Shown here: piece by piece, positions 63,241 through 64,000 of the stretch | Position numbering within the stretch: the stretch's first letter is position 1 | Layout of the letters: every line of letters begins with the position of its first letter | The notes under the pieces: model-generated | Database searches by the model: none | Told to the model about the DNA's origin: nothing | The model's input: only the letters and a program-made list of their open reading frames with translations | NCBI RefSeq assembly: GCF_011806405.1 | Contig: NZ_JAATOW010000017.1 | Coordinates: forward strand, 1-64,000 | Reading direction: 5' to 3' | Length of the DNA: 64,000 bases | From: Pseudooceanicola sp. HF7 | GTDB taxonomy: Bacteria > Pseudomonadota > Alphaproteobacteria > Rhodobacterales > Rhodobacteraceae | Program-made: the position numbers and the translations under genes

Positions 63241-64000
63241 GGCTTCCTTCCGGAGGGCAGATCGACCGCGACACACCTGTCCGTTTCCGCTTTGACGGGC
63301 GCGATTACACGGGCTTCCAGGGCGATACCCTGGCCTCTGCGCTGATGGCCCATGACGTGCGGGTGCTGGCGCGTAGCTTCAAGTATCACCGCCCGCGCGG
63401 CACTTTCAGTGCGGGTAGCGAAGAGCCGAACGCGCTGGTCACGCTTGGCTCTGGCGCAGGTGCTGATCCCAACGTGCGTGCCACCCAGCAGGAGCTTTTC
63501 GACGGGCTTGAGGCTTTTGGCCAGAACGCCTGGCCCTCCGTCGGATTTGACGTGATGGAGGTGAACGACCTGCTCTCGGATTTCCTGGGGGCGGGCTTTT
63601 ACTACAAGACTTTCATGTGGCCGAAGAAGGCCTGGGAACGCCTGTACGAGCCGATCATCCGCCGCGCCGCCGGGCTGGGCAGGCTGTCCGGCAAGGCGGA
63701 TCCGGACCGCAATGAAACCGCCTTTGCCCATTGTGATCTACTGGTGATCGGTGGTGGACCCGCGGGGCTGATGGCGGCCTTGGCGGCAGGGCAGGCCGGG
63801 GCAGACGTGATCCTCTGCGAGGAAGAGGCGCGCCTTGGCGGACGGCTTCTGAGCGAGGTGGAGCAGATAGACGGGGGCCCGGCGCTCGACTGGGTGGCAA
63901 AGGTCAAGCGCAGCCTGAAAGAGCTACCGAATGTCCGCATCATGGCGCGAACCACCGTCACGGGTGTCTACGACTGCGGCACCTACGGGGCGCTGGAACG
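63237..64000 (+). CDS. soxA: Sarcosine oxidase subunit alpha, 3' partial
   Basis: The frame begins MRLPSGGQIDRDTPVRFRFD at the ATG overlapping soxD and stays open to the right edge (about 254 codons of roughly 1000). The N-terminal 2Fe-2S-like/THF-oxidoreductase domain includes FKYHRPRGTFSAGSEEPNAL, and the NAD-binding motif LLVIGGGPAGLMAALAAGQA is followed by ILCEEEARLGGRL. The alpha subunit accepts the methyl group onto tetrahydrofolate. soxG is expected beyond the window. Confidence 0.96.
   Translation, partial: MRLPSGGQIDRDTPVRFRFDGRDYTGFQGDTLASALMAHDVRVLARSFKYHRPRGTFSAGSEEPNALVTLGSGAGADPNVRATQQELFDGLEAFGQNAWPSVGFDVMEVNDLLSDFLGAGFYYKTFMWPKKAWERLYEPIIRRAAGLGRLSGKADPDRNETAFAHCDLLVIGGGPAGLMAALAAGQAGADVILCEEEARLGGRLLSEVEQIDGGPALDWVAKVKRSLKELPNVRIMARTTVTGVYDCGTYGALE

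Overview
The window is chromosomal DNA of a GC-rich alphaproteobacterium, most likely a Rhodobacterales (roseobacter-group) species. Supporting markers are an NDUFA12-type complex I subunit gene, the neighbourhood mlaD / DUF2155 / aat / accC / accB, a GapR (DUF2312) gene, an ScfR-type short-chain acyl regulator, a symporter-like histidine kinase and a soxBDA sarcosine oxidase operon. Taxonomy is inferred from gene content and family recognition only; no database search was possible.

Layout. 1-3.9 kb: housekeeping (complex I subunit, lipid-asymmetry MlaD, DUF2155, leucyl/phenylalanyl-transferase, acetyl-CoA carboxylase AccBC). 4.2-17.6 kb: a probable acetate / short-chain acyl locus: PRC-barrel protein, acs, a five-gene livFGMHK-type ABC transporter, the divergent ScfR-type regulator, then a translationally coupled receiver / small membrane protein / symporter-kinase trio. 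17.7-23.6 kb: an orphan FliM/FliN-like protein with acidic repeats, a sulfur-transferase/phosphatase-like protein, small conserved proteins, GapR, a lone Fe3+-type ABC permease, then tRNA-Thr(TGT).

23.7-39.5 kb: the accessory region. Two related integrative elements lie head-to-tail at the 3' end of tRNA-Thr. The tRNA end (23721-23749) is repeated exactly at 30633-30661, and its last 16 bases recur at 39526-39541. Both elements share a core order: tyrosine integrase, a conserved structured noncoding block, a serine recombinase, a BRO-N protein, a palindromic leader, a 53-aa protein and a ~300-nt conserved noncoding block. Variable genes and a low-GC cargo slot beside the right end follow. Element 1 carries RNase HI, a zinc-ribbon protein and a two-TM protein. 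Element 2 carries a degenerate HNH-like protein, a ParB-like protein and an 873-aa protein combining an HsdR/PD-(D/E)XK-type nuclease, a P-loop NTPase and an S1 domain, which is a strong candidate for a new single-gene anti-phage system. Element 1's integrase has lost its first catalytic arginine, while element 2's looks intact.

39.6-64 kb: core metabolism resumes with a ketoglutarate-semialdehyde-type dehydrogenase, an AEC transporter, an M20 amidohydrolase and a ProC-like protein. A two-component system sits divergent from a sugar (probably glucose) ABC transporter, which is followed by a GH25 lipoprotein and glucokinase. After these come two identical tRNA-Glu genes, recJ, hom, a lipoprotein, a membrane protein, glutamate dehydrogenase, a flavodoxin-like protein and the start of the soxBDA operon, which runs off the right edge.
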